The notes beneath the pieces are model-generated. The model saw only the letters and a list, made by a program, of their open reading frames with translations, did not search any database and had not been told where the DNA came from. A program made the position numbers and the translations under genes. A stretch of 64,000 bases of DNA, from positions 1 to 64,000 of the forward strand of contig JBBIKW010000014.1 of assembly GCA_037445225.1 (NCBI GenBank), in the 5' to 3' direction. Positions 40,246-48,399 of the stretch are shown piece after piece (position 1 is the first letter of the stretch; every line of letters begins with the position of its first letter). The DNA is from M3007 sp037445225 (GTDB lineage: Bacteria; Bacteroidota; Bacteroidia; Chitinophagales; Saprospiraceae).

Positions 40246-43200
40246 ATGAAAAATATAATAATCCCTTTAACGCTGTGCTGTTGCTTAAAAGGTCTATCTG
40301 CCCAAACGCCTTTGAACGATGAGTGTTCGTCGCCCATAGCCTTAGGCATTGCGCCCGTTTGCACACCGACAGTGTATTCTAACATAGGAGCAACGGCTTC
40401 GCACGTAGGCAATGCCGATCCGCCTTCGTGTTTTGGAGGGGCCGATGGTGGCGATGTGTGGTTTACTTTCGTGTGTCCGAGTGCTCTGCTAAACTTCCGC
40501 ATTGAGCTGGTACCTGCAGGAGCAAGCCCCATGGTCAATCCTCGCTTAGCGGTTTATCGCGGCGAATGTCAGTCCGATGGCTTGGCGGAGCTGGACTGTG
40601 CTGCGGGAGTGGGGTCGCTGTGGCTCGACGTCGAAGGGCTTACTCCCGGAGCGGTTTATTTCCTCCGAGTGGCGTCGGCTGGCACGGCGGCCAATGCAGG
40701 GACTTTTCAGCTGTGTGTCCGCGAGATGCCGCCCGTGCTTACCATCGACCAGGGTGGCTCTGCGCTCTGTTCGGGAACCCTGTACGATACGGGCGGCCCA
40801 GACGGCGACTACCAGCCAAACGAGGACCACACTTTTGTTATTTGCCCCGATGCACCTGCGGCGTGTATTGAGTTTGTTTTGGAATACTATCAGTTGGATG
40901 CCGGCGATCCCTTTTCGCCGGGGCTTGATGTCCTATCGTTCTACGATGGGCCCAATACAGATGCGCCGTTGGTGGCGCAAATCAACGGCCTCCTGTTAGG
41001 CGTAGGTATGGATGGCGGCGGTGGCGTTTGCTTTAAGGTGCAGGCAAAGAGCGGATGCTTGACCGTACAGTTCCAGTCGGATGCGGCCGATCAGTACCGG
41101 GGCTTCAAAGGGCATTGGCAGTGTAGCGCCAAGCCTTGCGTGCCGCCCGACGATATCTCTGTGGAAGCCTTCGTCCCATCTTCCGATATTGCCGACGTGA
41201 TTGCTGCCCCAGGAACGGTCATCACAGTACAGGATATTTCTCATTGCCCCCCCGGAGCATACGGCGTGTTCACCTTTGCCTCCGACAACAACGAGCTGGG
41301 GCTTCGCCAGGGGCTCCTGCTCACTACCGGGCTCGCCGAGCTAGCGGTAGGACCCAATAACGACGGCGGTGTCTCCTTCCCCCACAGCGCGCCTGGCGAT
41401 GCGGATTTAGATTATCTCTCCGCCATCGAAGGAAACGGGCTACTCTCGGAAGATGCCTGCGCCATTGAACTCGATGTATTTGTCGCTGCAGACGAGCTGG
41501 CTTTTGAATACGTCTTCGGGTCGGAGGAACACCCCGAATTTGCCAACTCTCCCTACAACGACATCTTTGCCTTCTTCGTTTCGGGCCCGGGGATTGCGGG
41601 TGACCCTAACCTGAGCGGAGCGGTCAATATTGCCGTCCTGCCTGGCACCAATACGCCGGTGCAGATCAACAGCGTCAATAACTTGGTCAATTGGGAGTAT
41701 TTCCGAAACACCGAAACCTCCCAAACCCTGCAGTACGATGGACTTACCAGCGACTTTTTAGGCACTAAGAAGAGCCTAACCGCGCGTGTGGATGTCGTTC
41801 CCTGCAATACCTATCGGCTCAAGCTGGCTATTGCCGATCGAGAGGATCCGCTCTTCGACTCCGGCGTTTTCATTTCAGAAGTGCGCGCCGGCGCGCCGGA
41901 GATCGAACTGCAAATAGCCGACAGCTTAGACTACCTGACGGAGAATTGCTCGAGCGGCCGAAGCCGCCTCTTGGTGCGCCTGAGAAAGCCCAAGAGCAAA
42001 GCGACTGCTTACACCCTTACCTTGGGCGGCTCAGCTACTCCAGGCGTCGACTATGAGACGAATATACCGCCTACGGTAGTCTTTTCTCCCGGAGACTCGC
42101 TCTTCGTTTTTTTCATTGACCCCATTGCCGACACCTTATGGGAGGGCAAAGAGACTATTACTGTATCGATCTCGAGCGACTTTGGTTGTGGAAGCACAAT
42201 CTTCCAAACCTTAGAGGTGGCTTTGGTGGACGGCATTCGCTTGAACATCAACGACGGAGTCGATACCTTGTTCTTTTGTGTGGGTGCTGCCGTGCCGTTG
42301 CAAGTTAGTGGAGCGGAGAGCTATGCGTGGAGTCCTCCGTCGCTGGTCAGTGATCCGAATGCCGCCGATCCCATCGCTGCGCCTGTGGGAGATACGGTGT
42401 TGTGGGTAGTCGGCACATTAGGCCCTTGCATCGATACGGCCGAGGTATTTCTGCGCCAGATTCTACAGCCTCAGATAAGCATCGCTGCGTTAGACACCCA
42501 ACTGTGCGTAGGCGATACTGTCTTGCTGAGTGCTCAGGTTTTTCCTCCGGAGATCCCTGTAACTTGGACACCTCAGGCCCGCCTCAGTCACCCCAGCAGC
42601 GCCGTCACCTTTGCTTATCCGCTCAATACGACTACATATACAGCTGCTGTTCAGGCTGTCGGTTGCTCCCCTGCTTCTGCATCTATTGTATTGGCCGTCG
42701 AGGATGTCGCCTTTCCCCTGCTGCGGGCCGACACAACCCTTTGCCAAGGTGTACCCATTGTTTTAGCCTCATCCAACTGGCCCATCGGTAGCCCTATAGG
42801 GAACTACCGGTGGGAGCCCGCGCAGGGGCTAAACAACGCGAACATCCCCAACCCCACAGCTACTCCGCAGCAGACCACCACTTACGTTGTGACAGCCACA
42901 GGACTTGCTGGCATATGTACGCGCCAAGACTCAGTGACCATTGCGGTCATCCCCGCCGAGGTGCGCATAGAAGGGCCTCGCTCGGCGCAATTGTGTTTGG
43001 GCGACTCGGTTCGGCTGCAAGCGTCGGCGTCGCCTCCAGGGGCTGTCATCCAGTGGGAAGATCTATCCGGTGTATTGCCGCCTGTTGCCGGCAATACGGT
43101 CACTTTCTATCCCGAGGTCTCTACGGTCATCTATGCTGCGTATTCGATAAATGGATGTGTGGCGAGGGACTCTGTATGGGTGCAGGTGGACTCGCTTCCT

Positions 43201-44721
43201 CCCTTAGCCCTCGAGGTAGCGCCGCTAAAAGAGCTGTATTGCCCGGGCGACACGCTTCAGCTGCTGTCGGCGGCTTATTCGCCTGCCGCCTTTCCCGGCA
43301 TAACGCACCAATGGGAGCCTTTTGCGGGAATGCTGTCGCCGTTGAATAGTTGGAATATGGCTGTCGTAGCTACAGAGACACACGTATTTCGCCGCCTGAC
43401 GCGCAGCCAGACGGGAGCCTGTCAAGGAGAAGCCTCGGTGGTGGTCCGCGTAGGCGAGTCGCCGCAGCTAAGCGCGACAGTCGCTCCACCCGCTATTTGT
43501 CCGGGACAGACGGCAACCATTCAACTGGAGGTGGAGCCACCTGGTCAAGCCGTCCTCTGGGAAGATCCCACCGGCACTCTCTCGTGCGCGGAGTGCTTGA
43601 ACCCGGTCGCTTCGCCCGCAGAGACCACTACCTATAGGGTCAGCACACCGGGAGCTGTTTGTCCCAGAACGCTCGCCGTGAGCGTCGCCGTGTGGCCGCT
43701 ACCTGCGTTAGACCTCACCCCTCGCACCATCTGCTTGGGCGATAGTTTGCAGCTCAATCGGGTGGCTGCTGACCCTGCGGACACTTATGTTTGGGCAGTG
43801 GTGCCGCCGGGCGACCCCAATAGCTTGAGCAGTCCCAACACCCCCAGTCCGGCAGTGTACCCTGCTGCTACGACGACCTATCGTGTTTCGGTGGAAGGGC
43901 GATGTCCGCGCACCGGTGAGGTCACCGTGACGGTCAACAGCGCTGTGTTGGATGTAGGCCCCGACCAGGTGATCTGCGCAGGCACAGCGGTAGTGCTCCA
44001 TGCTGAGGTGACGACATCGCCGGGTGTGTCGGGCGCCGTCGTTTGGGAGCCGGGAACTATCCCTGGGGCCTCGGTGAGCGTCTCTCCTACTGCCACCACA
44101 ACGTACACGGCCGCATTTGTCTTTCCTCCAGATTGCCGGGCGTCCGACAGCTTGACGGTGGAAGTGCTTCCCGGCGTTGCGTTGGGCGAGATTCGCTCCG
44201 ATGTGCCCGTAGACCCCTATGTCTGCGAAGGCCGGTTGCTGACGCTGCGCGTAGACGTGCAGCCTCCCGAGGTCGCGCTGACGTGGCTCGAAAACGGACA
44301 GCCCCTTGCCAATGCCGTAGCCGACTCGCTGGTGCGCCGGCAAGTGGCCGGTGCCGACCCAGTCTCTTACCTCGTTGTCGCTGAAAACGCCGAGGGGTGC
44401 CGCGACACCTCGGCCCCCTTCGAAGTCTTGGTACGCCGATGCCTGGCTTTCCCTAATGCTTTTACTCCGGATGGCGATGGCTACAACGACGTCTTCGGCG
44501 AACCCATAGCCTTTGGCGAAGGCGCTATAGAGGTGCGCGACTTGCGCATCTTCAATCGATGGGGCGAGCTCATCTTCGCCACCTCACCCGCGCAAAAGAC
44601 CTGGGACGGAAACGCAAATGGCCGCCCCGCTCCCAGCGAAGTATACGTTTACGCAGCGGTAGTCCGTTTCGCCAATGGCGAAGAGCAAACCTTTACCGGT
44701 GAGGTTACGCTGCTTCGATAG
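40246..44721 (+). CDS. Giant surface adhesin with choice-of-anchor L domain and T9SS type B (CHU_C) sorting domain
   Basis: 1491 residues. Signal peptide (IIIPLTLCCCLKGLSAQ); a Cys-rich beta domain at about 25-160 (GGDVWFTFVCPSALLNFRI); a CUB-like domain about 165-290 (LDVLSFYDGPNTDAPLVAQI); a choice-of-anchor L domain about 295-550 (FEYVFGSEEHPEFANSPYND, FAFFVSGPGIAG); a Calx-beta-like segment about 560-660; then eight or so Ig/PKD-like repeats (QTTTYVVTA, ETTTYRVST, ATTTYRVSV). Residues about 1405-1491 form the gliding-motility-type C-terminal domain (AFTPDGDGYNDVFGEP, IFNRWGELIF, GEVYVYAA-like SEVYVYAAVVRF). It is therefore exported by T9SS and probably secreted or bound to the surface for attachment. 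Confidence 0.9.
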   Translation: MKNIIIPLTLCCCLKGLSAQTPLNDECSSPIALGIAPVCTPTVYSNIGATASHVGNADPPSCFGGADGGDVWFTFVCPSALLNFRIELVPAGASPMVNPRLAVYRGECQSDGLAELDCAAGVGSLWLDVEGLTPGAVYFLRVASAGTAANAGTFQLCVREMPPVLTIDQGGSALCSGTLYDTGGPDGDYQPNEDHTFVICPDAPAACIEFVLEYYQLDAGDPFSPGLDVLSFYDGPNTDAPLVAQINGLLLGVGMDGGGGVCFKVQAKSGCLTVQFQSDAADQYRGFKGHWQCSAKPCVPPDDISVEAFVPSSDIADVIAAPGTVITVQDISHCPPGAYGVFTFASDNNELGLRQGLLLTTGLAELAVGPNNDGGVSFPHSAPGDADLDYLSAIEGNGLLSEDACAIELDVFVAADELAFEYVFGSEEHPEFANSPYNDIFAFFVSGPGIAGDPNLSGAVNIAVLPGTNTPVQINSVNNLVNWEYFRNTETSQTLQYDGLTSDFLGTKKSLTARVDVVPCNTYRLKLAIADREDPLFDSGVFISEVRAGAPEIELQIADSLDYLTENCSSGRSRLLVRLRKPKSKATAYTLTLGGSATPGVDYETNIPPTVVFSPGDSLFVFFIDPIADTLWEGKETITVSISSDFGCGSTIFQTLEVALVDGIRLNINDGVDTLFFCVGAAVPLQVSGAESYAWSPPSLVSDPNAADPIAAPVGDTVLWVVGTLGPCIDTAEVFLRQILQPQISIAALDTQLCVGDTVLLSAQVFPPEIPVTWTPQARLSHPSSAVTFAYPLNTTTYTAAVQAVGCSPASASIVLAVEDVAFPLLRADTTLCQGVPIVLASSNWPIGSPIGNYRWEPAQGLNNANIPNPTATPQQTTTYVVTATGLAGICTRQDSVTIAVIPAEVRIEGPRSAQLCLGDSVRLQASASPPGAVIQWEDLSGVLPPVAGNTVTFYPEVSTVIYAAYSINGCVARDSVWVQVDSLPPLALEVAPLKELYCPGDTLQLLSAAYSPAAFPGITHQWEPFAGMLSPLNSWNMAVVATETHVFRRLTRSQTGACQGEASVVVRVGESPQLSATVAPPAICPGQTATIQLEVEPPGQAVLWEDPTGTLSCAECLNPVASPAETTTYRVSTPGAVCPRTLAVSVAVWPLPALDLTPRTICLGDSLQLNRVAADPADTYVWAVVPPGDPNSLSSPNTPSPAVYPAATTTYRVSVEGRCPRTGEVTVTVNSAVLDVGPDQVICAGTAVVLHAEVTTSPGVSGAVVWEPGTIPGASVSVSPTATTTYTAAFVFPPDCRASDSLTVEVLPGVALGEIRSDVPVDPYVCEGRLLTLRVDVQPPEVALTWLENGQPLANAVADSLVRRQVAGADPVSYLVVAENAEGCRDTSAPFEVLVRRCLAFPNAFTPDGDGYNDVFGEPIAFGEGAIEVRDLRIFNRWGELIFATSPAQKTWDGNANGRPAPSEVYVYAAVVRFANGEEQTFTGEVTLLR

Positions 44722-44786
44722 AGGAGCAACCTCGCTTACTTGAGGCGAATATCCAGTAGTATTGTCCGCTCAACGAATGTCTCATT

Positions 44787-45324
44787 GTGCTTCCTGAATG
44801 GACTATCGACGCCGCCCTTCGGCTGCGACGATTTACCCGCATTGGCTGCATGCCTAAACGACTTAGAAATTGCGCAAAACACCCGGACGATACCTCACCC
44901 GCATACTCAAAAAGATGCCCGGGATTTTTGGGAAGAGATGTGCCGCAAGAAGGAGGAGCACGGCGGAGTGCCTAACCATTGGATCATCGACCATCGAGAA
45001 CACGGGCTCATCGGTTCCATCAGTGTCTTTTTCAAGTGCGGCATCGATGGGCACTGCGACGAGATGGGCTACGCGATCGGCGCCTCTTGGAGAGGGCGGG
45101 GGTATGCGACGGGAGCTCTTCGGGCACTGACCGCTGTGCAGTTTGAGACGCGGCCCAAGTTGGTGCGTTTAGAGGCTTGGGTATACGCGCACAACCTCGT
45201 CTCCGTTCGCGTGCTGGAAAAGGCGGGCTACCGAAAAGAAGGGTTTTGCCGCTCGGTCTTTCTCAAAGACGGACGCCTCTTGGATGCCTGGCTACTGGCG
45301 CGTCTGCGCAGCGACGAGCCCTGA
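44787..45324 (+). pseudogene. RimJ/RimL-type GNAT acetyltransferase, apparently frameshifted near its N-terminus
   Basis: The body of a GNAT of about 170 residues is clear: LPALAACLNDLEIAQNTRTI, then MGYAIGASWRGRGYATGALR (acetyl-CoA loop) and AHNLVSVRVLEKAGYRKEGF. In that frame the upstream residues (LNGLSTPPFGCD) do not fit the family. The overlapping frame from GTG 44787 reads LPEWTIDAALRLRRFT, exactly the expected first strand. The two halves meet near 44826-44840, around a CGACGATTT sequence, so a small deletion between short repeats or an assembly error is likely. If the gene is intact, translation would instead start at TTG 44785 or 44740. Substrate unknown; typically N-terminal amines of proteins or small molecules. 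Confidence 0.6.
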
Positions 45325-45327
45325 ACC

Positions 45328-45837
45328 CTATTGGCGAGTGGCGCGCGCCAGATACACGGCCGTAAGCGCAGCGTTGACACCTATCACGATGAATATCAGG
45401 GCCGAAGAAAGGCCAGAGGCTTCTCCTCGAGCATTTCGGATAGTCGCCCACACGATGTAGAAAACCAGAAGCATAACGCCGAGTTTCATCGAGCGGAGCC
45501 ACCGTGTGGCCAAGCGATACTGCCGTTTGGCATTCTCTGGAGTAATCTTCACGGGATAATTGAACCAATGAGGCCGCCCACACAAAAAGGTGAGGAACCC
45601 ATACAGGGCTATGCCTGTCCCAGCCAGTACCCACAGCATGTACTTAGGCCCATAAATGTCTACTTCGCCGGCCGCGTTGTATTGCTGTGGAATGCGATCC
45701 GGCAATTCATCGTAATAGGTCAGGGGAATGACGAGCAGCAGGAGCCCTATCAATGCGGACAACGCCTCGATGACGCGGTCAAAGGTGCTCAGCGCGAGCA
45801 CTAATCTGGGCAGTTCTCTTCCTCGGGTAATAAGCAT
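45328..45837 (-). CDS. DUF1648-domain membrane protein
   Basis: 169 residues with four hydrophobic segments. The family block LTYYDELPDRIPQQYNAAGE follows the first helix; DUF1648 proteins occur next to transcription factors and in SdpI-like immunity proteins. Third gene of the SPFH-RHH-DUF1648 unit, 6 bases after the RHH gene. Role unknown; a membrane protein co-regulated with SPFH is the simplest reading. Confidence 0.8.
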   Translation of the reverse strand: MLITRGRELPRLVLALSTFDRVIEALSALIGLLLLVIPLTYYDELPDRIPQQYNAAGEVDIYGPKYMLWVLAGTGIALYGFLTFLCGRPHWFNYPVKITPENAKRQYRLATRWLRSMKLGVMLLVFYIVWATIRNARGEASGLSSALIFIVIGVNAALTAVYLARATRQ

Positions 45838-45843
45838 GTTCTT

Positions 45844-46050
45844 TTAAGAAGATGGAGTGTTGCGGTCATCCGGTGGAGAAACACTGGGCTTTTGTCGCTG
45901 TCGCGGTGCGCGTTCGGCTTCGCGGAGCGCGCGAGCGATGATCCATTCAATCTGGCCGTTGACGCTCCGAAACTCATCGGCGGCCCATTTCTCCAAAGCC
46001 GCATAAGTTTCTTCGTCGATGCGCAGCACAAAGCTCTTTTTATTTGCCAT
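45844..46050 (-). CDS. Arc-type ribbon-helix-helix DNA-binding protein
   Basis: 68 residues. The RHH fold is residues 4-45: strand KSFVLRIDEETYAALEKWAA, then the second helix NGQIEWIIARALREAE. A basic, Pro-rich tail follows. RHH dimers bind short palindromes through the strand pair. It lies between a SPFH gene and a DUF1648 gene, and a 28-bp palindrome overlaps the promoter of this unit, so autoregulation is likely. No toxin gene is adjacent, so it is not obviously an antitoxin. Confidence 0.88.
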   Translation of the reverse strand: MANKKSFVLRIDEETYAALEKWAADEFRSVNGQIEWIIARALREAERAPRQRQKPSVSPPDDRNTPSS

Positions 46051-46132
46051 GTCTTGGTGAATCGGCTATACCATTTGACCACAGCCCTCGCGTGGAACCG
46101 GAGGGCTGTGGCGCAGAAAGAAAAGGAGAAGG

Positions 46133-46984
46133 TCACGGGTGTAGGGTGCCGGCGTTGAGTACCGGCGTGGCCGACTTTTCGCTGCACAGCACCACCATCA
46201 GATTGCTCACCATGGCGGCCTTGCGCTCTTCGTCCAAATCGATCACGCCCTTCTTCGACAGCTGCTCGAGCGCCATCTCAACCATTCCAACAGCCCCCTC
46301 GACGATTTTGGCGCGCGCAGCGATGATGGCCGATGCCTGTTGACGCTGAAGCATAGCGCCGGCAATCTCCGTCGCATAAGCTAAGTGATTGATGCGCGCC
46401 TCAATTACTTCTATGCCGGCGATGTGCAGGCGGTCTGCAATCTCGAGAGCCAACTGGTGATTTACCTCGTCGGAATTGGTGCGCAGTGTAACGACGGCAT
46501 CCTCATTCTCCCAATTGTCGTAGCTGTACATGCCGGCCAGCTTGCGCACCGCCGACTCGCTCTGCGTCTTGGCAAACTCGTGGTAGTCCTCCACACCAAA
46601 GGCCGCCTTATACGTGTCGGAAACGCGATACACCACTACCGCTCCAATCATGATGGGATTGCCCTGTTTGTCGTTTACCTTGATAACGGGTACGTCGATC
46701 GTAACCGCGCGCAGCGAGACCTTCTTGCGCGTGTAAAATGGGTTTACAAAGAAAAACCCGCTCTCTTTGACCGATCCTACATAGCTGCCAAACAAAGTCA
46801 GCACACGGCTGGTGTTGGGCTCTACAGCAATAAAACCCGGCAACACAAAAAGCGTCGTCGTCATTAGTACAGCAATACCCCACCATATGGCCTTCAGCAC
46901 TACGAGGGCAATGCCTACGATTATGAGCCCTATAATCAGCAAAAGCATGACCCAACCCGACGTTGGTTTAAGCGTCTTTTCCAT
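46133..46984 (-). CDS. SPFH/Band 7 (stomatin-like) membrane protein
   Basis: 283 residues. Two N-terminal hydrophobic segments (VMLLLIIGLIIVGIALVVLK; WWGIAVLMTTTLFVLPGFIA) precede a SPFH domain (TLFGSYVGSVKESGFFFVNP, FYTRKKVSLRAVTIDVPVIK) and a coiled C-terminal helix (ATEIAGAMLQRQQASAIIAA). SPFH proteins form large membrane rings or flotillin-like microdomains. First gene of its operon; the 82-base gap before the RHH gene has no terminator. Confidence 0.92.
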   Translation of the reverse strand: MEKTLKPTSGWVMLLLIIGLIIVGIALVVLKAIWWGIAVLMTTTLFVLPGFIAVEPNTSRVLTLFGSYVGSVKESGFFFVNPFYTRKKVSLRAVTIDVPVIKVNDKQGNPIMIGAVVVYRVSDTYKAAFGVEDYHEFAKTQSESAVRKLAGMYSYDNWENEDAVVTLRTNSDEVNHQLALEIADRLHIAGIEVIEARINHLAYATEIAGAMLQRQQASAIIAARAKIVEGAVGMVEMALEQLSKKGVIDLDEERKAAMVSNLMVVLCSEKSATPVLNAGTLHP

Positions 46985-46998
46985 AACCTAATGTTTTT

Positions 46999-47026
46999 GA
47001 TACTTTTTTGATATCACAAAAGTATC
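46999..47026. promoter_or_regulatory. 28-bp near-perfect palindrome, candidate operator of the SPFH/RHH operon
   Basis: GATACTTTT at 46999-47007 and AAAAGTATC at 47018-47026 flank TGATATCA, with GATATC exactly at the centre; 13 of 14 position pairs are symmetric. It covers the -7 box (47024-47017, minus strand), so a bound repressor would block RNA polymerase. The RHH protein of the same operon is the obvious candidate ligand. Confidence 0.7.
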
Positions 47027-47048
47027 GTAATGCTGTCTTATTTTGCAA
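47017..47048 (-). promoter_or_regulatory. Promoter of the SPFH-RHH-DUF1648 operon
   Basis: On the minus strand TTG (47048-47046), a 21-base spacer, then TACTTTTG (47024-47017), a full consensus match. The SPFH start codon lies about 33 bases downstream. Confidence 0.75.
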
Positions 47049-47102
47049 TAGCTTAGTCCCACCCCCTGGGCAAAAAGCGCGTTTTAGCCGACGAAATGCC
47101 GG

Positions 47103-47122
47103 AAAAAAGCGACCAGCGGTCG
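47103..47122 (-). terminator. Intrinsic terminator of obgE
   Basis: On the minus strand CGACC (47122-47118) pairs with GGTCG (47114-47110) around GCT, with C and six U following (47109-47103). It lies 7 bases after the obgE stop codon. Confidence 0.75.
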
Positions 47123-47128
47123 ATGCCT

Positions 47129-48124
47129 TTACGCCGTCAGCGTTTTCCAGAGCAGGTCTTTCAGCGCTTGGATATTCTTTCCTGTGACGGCGGAAATAAA
47201 CAGCGCAGGTATGTTTTCGGGCAGGGTTTCCCGCAACATTTGTTCGAGCTCCTCGTCTATCAGGTCGGCTTTGGTGACGGCCAGCACGCGGGGTTTATCT
47301 AGGAGCTCGGGGTTGAATTGCTGCAGTTCGTGGATCAGGATTTCGTATTCGCGCCGGATAGGGCGGGGAGTATCGCAGGGGATGAGGAAGAGCAGGACGC
47401 TGTTGCGCTCGATGTGGCGCAAGAAGCGGTGGCCGAGACCGCGGCCTTCGTGGGCGCCTTCGATGATGCCCGGGATGTCGGCCATGACGAAGGAACGGCC
47501 TGGGCGCACCTCGACGAGGCCGAGTTGCGGAGTGAGGGTGGTGAACGGGTAATCGGCGATTTTGGGTTTGGCTGCGCTGACCACGCTCAGCAGGGTGCTC
47601 TTTCCGGCATTGGGAAAACCGACTAAGCCCACGTCGGCCAGCACTTTGAGCTCCAGGATAATCCATTTTTCTATGCCCGGCTCGCCGGGTTGGGCAAATC
47701 GCGGTGTTTGGCGCGTGGCGGTCTTGAAAAAGTTATTGCCCTTGCCACCTCTACCGCCGGGAAGGAGCACTTTTTCGTCGTTGGGCTCAGTGATCTCGAG
47801 CAATACCTCGCCGGTCTCGGCGTCTTTGGCGACAGTGCCTAAGGGCACCTTGATGACGACATCGGCTCCGTCGGCTCCGGTTTTAAGTCCGCCGCTGCCG
47901 GGTTTGCCGTCTTCAGCAAAGACGTGCTTGGTGTATCGGAGCGAGAGCAATGTCCATTCGTGCGGGTCGGCTTTGAGGATGATGGATCCTCCGCGTCCGC
48001 CGTCGCCCCCGTCTGGGCCGCCTTTGGGAATGCCCGGCCCGCGATAGAAGTGCACGCTACCGGCCCCGCCTTTTCCCGAGCGAAATAAAATCTTGATATA
48101 GTCGACGAAGTTTTGCTCTGCCAT
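47129..48124 (-). CDS. obgE: Obg/CgtA-family GTPase
   Basis: 331 residues. The Gly-rich Obg domain (1-158: GGAGSVHFYRGPGIPKGGPD, GGRGGKGNNFFKTATRQTPR) is followed by the G domain (GFPNAGKSTL for G1, ADIPGIIEGAHEGRGLGHRF for G3, TKADLID for G4). It acts in 50S subunit maturation and the stringent response. The variable third domain of some Obg proteins is missing, as is usual in Bacteroidota. ATG 48124 is preferred to a TTG five codons upstream. Confidence 0.97.
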   Translation of the reverse strand: MAEQNFVDYIKILFRSGKGGAGSVHFYRGPGIPKGGPDGGDGGRGGSIILKADPHEWTLLSLRYTKHVFAEDGKPGSGGLKTGADGADVVIKVPLGTVAKDAETGEVLLEITEPNDEKVLLPGGRGGKGNNFFKTATRQTPRFAQPGEPGIEKWIILELKVLADVGLVGFPNAGKSTLLSVVSAAKPKIADYPFTTLTPQLGLVEVRPGRSFVMADIPGIIEGAHEGRGLGHRFLRHIERNSVLLFLIPCDTPRPIRREYEILIHELQQFNPELLDKPRVLAVTKADLIDEELEQMLRETLPENIPALFISAVTGKNIQALKDLLWKTLTA

Positions 48125-48225
48125 AGCTTCTTCTAACAAGAGTAAAATGTGGCGCGACCGTGAACGGCCCTGGCAACCGATTGTTTACGACAGTGCTGAA
48201 GTACACACCTTTATCTTCGTTCGAC

Positions 48226-48399
48226 ATGTGGAGCTGGTTTAAGACAGATCCGGTAAAGAAGCTGCGCAAGCAATACGAGCAAAAGATGGTGGAGGCTCGC
48301 GACTTGCAGCGCAAAGGCGACATCCAGGCCTTTGCCCAGAAAAGCGCCGAGGCGGAAGCGCTCATGAAGGAGATAGAGCGCTTGAGTCGCCGTTCGTAG
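48226..48399 (+). CDS. DUF6435-family small protein
   Basis: 57 residues: WSWFKTDPVKKLRKQYEQKM then a second amphipathic helix (GDIQAFAQKSAEAEALMKEI). The KKDPxKKLxKQY start and the RxGDI turn are the family's marks. Highly charged and likely a helical hairpin; function unknown. It is divergent from obgE, and its last 38 bases overlap the end of lptB on the other strand. TATCTTCG at 48212-48219 is one base away from a -7 box and 6 bases before the ATG. Confidence 0.75.
   Translation: MWSWFKTDPVKKLRKQYEQKMVEARDLQRKGDIQAFAQKSAEAEALMKEIERLSRRS

Noticed and set aside
43708..44343. A 211-codon minus-strand frame within the adhesin gene
   Set aside because: Antisense to Ig-like repeats and made of low-information His/Arg/Gly sequence.
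45844..46050. Antitoxin of a toxin-antitoxin pair
   Set aside because: No adjacent toxin-sized gene of a known family; the neighbours are SPFH and DUF1648 membrane proteins.
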